From positions 1 to 6,272 of the forward strand of contig JBBQNZ010000196.1 of NCBI GenBank assembly GCA_038330415.1: a stretch of DNA of 6,272 nt, given 5' to 3'. This DNA is from Fodinibacter sp038330415 (lineage in GTDB: Bacteria > Actinomycetota > Actinomycetes > Actinomycetales > Dermatophilaceae). Shown here piece after piece: positions 4,332-6,272 of this stretch. Under the pieces are notes generated by a model, which ran no database searches, was not told where the DNA came from, and saw nothing but the letters and a program-made list of their open reading frames with translations. The translations under genes and the position numbers were made by a program. Every line of letters begins with the position of its first letter. Position 1 is the first letter of the stretch.

Positions 4332-6272
4332 GTGGCACAGGACGTCCTGACGGACCTCAAGAAGGTCCGCAACATCGGCATCATGGCGCACATCGACGCC
4401 GGCAAGACCACGGTGACCGAGCGCATCCTCTTCTACACCGGTGTCAACCGGAAGATGGGCGAGACGCACGACGGCGCCTCCACCACCGACTGGATGGAGC
4501 AGGAGAAGGAGCGCGGCATCACGATCACGTCGGCCGCCGTGACCTCCTTCTGGGAGGACCACCAGGTCAACATCATCGACACCCCCGGCCACGTCGACTT
4601 CACCGTCGAGGTCGAGCGTTCGCTGCGCGTGCTCGACGGCGCCGTCGCCGTGTTCGACGGCAAGGAGGGCGTGGAGCCCCAGTCCGAGACCGTGTGGCGC
4701 CAGGCCGACAAGTACGACGTGCCGCGCATCTGCTTCGTCAACAAGATGGACAAGCTCGGCGCGGACTTCTACTTCACCGTCGACACCATCAAGGAGCGCC
4801 TCGGCGCCGAGCCCCTCGTGCTCCAGCTGCCGATCGGTGCCGAGAACGACTTCATCGGTGTCATCGACCTGATCCACATGCGCGCGCTGGTCTGGCCCGG
4901 CGACTCCAAGGGTGACGTCACCCTCGGCGCCAAGTACGAGGTCCAGGAGATCCCGGCCGACCTCGCCGAGAAGGCGGCGGAGTACCGCCACCACCTCGTC
5001 GAGCGCGTGGCCGAGGCCGACGACGCCCTCATGGAGAAGTACCTCGACGGTGCCGAGCTGACCGCCGACGAGATCGTGGCCGGCATCCGCAAGCTCACGA
5101 TCTCCTCCGAGGTCTACCCGGTGCTCTGCGGCTCAGCGTTCAAGAACCGCGGGGTGCAGCCGATGCTCGACGCGGTCATCTCCTACCTGCCCTCGCCGCT
5201 CGACGTGCCGCCCATGGTCGGCCACGCCGTCGGCAACGAGGACGAGAAGGTCTCGCGCGCGCCCAGCACCACCGAGCCGTTCTCGGCGCTGGCCTTCAAG
5301 GTCGCCTCGCACCCGTTCTTCGGCACCCTGACCTTCATCCGGGTCTACTCCGGCCACATCACCGCGGGCACCCAGGTTCTCAACGCGACCAAGGTCAAGA
5401 AGGAGCGCATCGGGAAGCTCTTCCAGATGCACGCCAACAAGGAGAACCCGGTCGGCGAGGCCCTCGCGGGTCACATCTACGCCGCCATCGGCCTGAAGAA
5501 CACGACTACCGGCGACACCCTGTGCGACATCAGCAGCCCGGTCGTGCTCGAGTCGATGACCTTCCCCGAGCCGGTCATCCAGGTGGCCATCGAGCCCAAG
5601 ACCAAGGGCGACCAGGAGAAGCTCGGCACGGCGATCCAGAAGCTCGCCGAGGAGGACCCGACCTTCCAGGTGCACCTCGACGAGGACACCGGCCAGACGA
5701 TCATCGCCGGCATGGGCGAGCTGCACCTCGACATCCTCGTCGACCGCATGCGGCGCGAGTTCAAGGTCGAGGCCAACGTCGGCAAGCCGCAGGTGGCCTA
5801 CCGCGAGACGATCAAGCGCTCGATCGACAAGTACGACTACGTCCACAAGAAGCAGACGGGTGGCTCCGGCCAGTTCGCCAAGGTACAGATCGCGCTCGAG
5901 CCGCTCGACACGGCCGACGGTGAGATGTACGAGTTCTCGAACAAGGTCACCGGTGGCCGCATCCCGCGCGAGTACATCCCCTCGGTCGACCACGGCATCC
6001 AGGACGCCATGCAGTACGGCGTGCTCGCCGGCTACCCGCTGGTCGGCATCAAGGCCACCCTGCTCGACGGCGCCTACCACGACGTCGACTCCTCGGAGAT
6101 GGCGTTCAAGATCGCCGGCTCGATGGCCCTGAAGGAGGCCGTGCGCAAGTGCGAGCCCGTGCTCCTCGAGCCGATGATGGCCGTCGAGGTGCGCACCCCC
6201 GAGGACTACATGGGTGACGTCATCGGCGACATCAACTCCCGCCGCGGCCACATCCAGGCCATGGAGGACATC
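4332..6272 (+). CDS. fusA: Translation elongation factor G (3' end outside window)
   Basis: EF-G is the GTPase that drives tRNA-mRNA translocation and, with RRF, ribosome recycling. The frame runs open from GTG 4332 to the window edge, 647 codons of about 700. GTPase motifs: G1 AHIDAGKT (19-26), switch I RGITI (61-65), G3 DTPGH (83-87), G4 NKMD (137-140) and G5-like CGSAF (266-270), with the G' insert between G4 and G5. Domain II runs from about 315 (PFSALAFKVASHPFFGTLTF). Domain III includes AEEDPTFQV (439-447) and GMGELHLDI (460-468). Domain IV has KKQTGGSGQFAKV (506-518) and the tip loop AYHDVDSSEMAFK (581-593), whose His583 matches the E. coli EF-G tip histidine in position. Domain V begins at LLEPMMAVEV (611) and is cut off after QAMEDI. 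No frameshift is seen. This is the canonical EF-G of the str operon, not a ribosome-protection paralogue. The weak Shine-Dalgarno GAGACGAGAG lies 7 nt upstream of the GTG. Confidence 0.98.
   Translation, partial: MAQDVLTDLKKVRNIGIMAHIDAGKTTVTERILFYTGVNRKMGETHDGASTTDWMEQEKERGITITSAAVTSFWEDHQVNIIDTPGHVDFTVEVERSLRVLDGAVAVFDGKEGVEPQSETVWRQADKYDVPRICFVNKMDKLGADFYFTVDTIKERLGAEPLVLQLPIGAENDFIGVIDLIHMRALVWPGDSKGDVTLGAKYEVQEIPADLAEKAAEYRHHLVERVAEADDALMEKYLDGAELTADEIVAGIRKLTISSEVYPVLCGSAFKNRGVQPMLDAVISYLPSPLDVPPMVGHAVGNEDEKVSRAPSTTEPFSALAFKVASHPFFGTLTFIRVYSGHITAGTQVLNATKVKKERIGKLFQMHANKENPVGEALAGHIYAAIGLKNTTTGDTLCDISSPVVLESMTFPEPVIQVAIEPKTKGDQEKLGTAIQKLAEEDPTFQVHLDEDTGQTIIAGMGELHLDILVDRMRREFKVEANVGKPQVAYRETIKRSIDKYDYVHKKQTGGSGQFAKVQIALEPLDTADGEMYEFSNKVTGGRIPREYIPSVDHGIQDAMQYGVLAGYPLVGIKATLLDGAYHDVDSSEMAFKIAGSMALKEAVRKCEPVLLEPMMAVEVRTPEDYMGDVIGDINSRRGHIQAMEDI

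Noticed and set aside
4101..4994. 297-codon minus-strand frame across rpsG, the spacer and fusA
   Set aside because: It has the same shadow composition and crosses two strong hairpins and two well-supported sense genes.
5133..6251. 372-codon open frame on the minus strand within fusA
   Set aside because: It is the antisense shadow of the conserved EF-G frame; the product is repetitive Val/Leu/Asp/Arg-rich with no recognisable domain.

Overview
This window is high-GC bacterial chromosome with a strong G/C third-codon bias. The RpoC, S12, S7 and EF-G sequences are of actinobacterial type. Protein character suggests Micrococcales, possibly Intrasporangiaceae, but that family-level guess rests on general resemblance only. 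All supported genes are on the + strand.

Layout. (1) Positions 2-1687 hold the C-terminal 561 codons of rpoC (RNA polymerase beta'), closed by a strong intrinsic terminator (1707-1759). (2) A -10-like element directly after the terminator precedes a GTG start by 7 nt, suggesting a leaderless transcript. It would carry a two-gene unit: a spermidine synthase-like/class I methyltransferase-fold protein (1775-2506) and a GNAT acetyltransferase (2555-3085). Four tandem copies of a 14-15 bp unit fill the junction between them, and each copy carries a Shine-Dalgarno-like GAGGA and a GTG. (3) A 283-nt gene-free stretch (3086-3368) holds a candidate promoter and a long, hairpin-rich leader for the str operon. 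(4) The str operon follows: rpsL (3369-3743, TTG start), rpsG (3743-4213, overlapping rpsL by 1 nt), a 118-nt gap with two strong hairpins, and fusA (4332 to the window end, 647 codons, 3' end missing).

How the genes fit together. RpoC is the catalytic half of transcription, and S12, S7 and EF-G work in decoding, 30S assembly and translocation. The order rpoC ... rpsL-rpsG-fusA is the familiar conserved bacterial arrangement. The two genes in between are accessory, and nothing in their sequence ties them to transcription or translation.

I see no mobile element, CRISPR array, tRNA or rRNA gene and no evident new multi-gene system. The points worth a second look are small-scale: the repeated translation-initiation junction, the rpsL leader, the rpsG-fusA hairpins, the terminator/promoter junction after rpoC, and the altered active-site motifs of the spermidine synthase-like protein.
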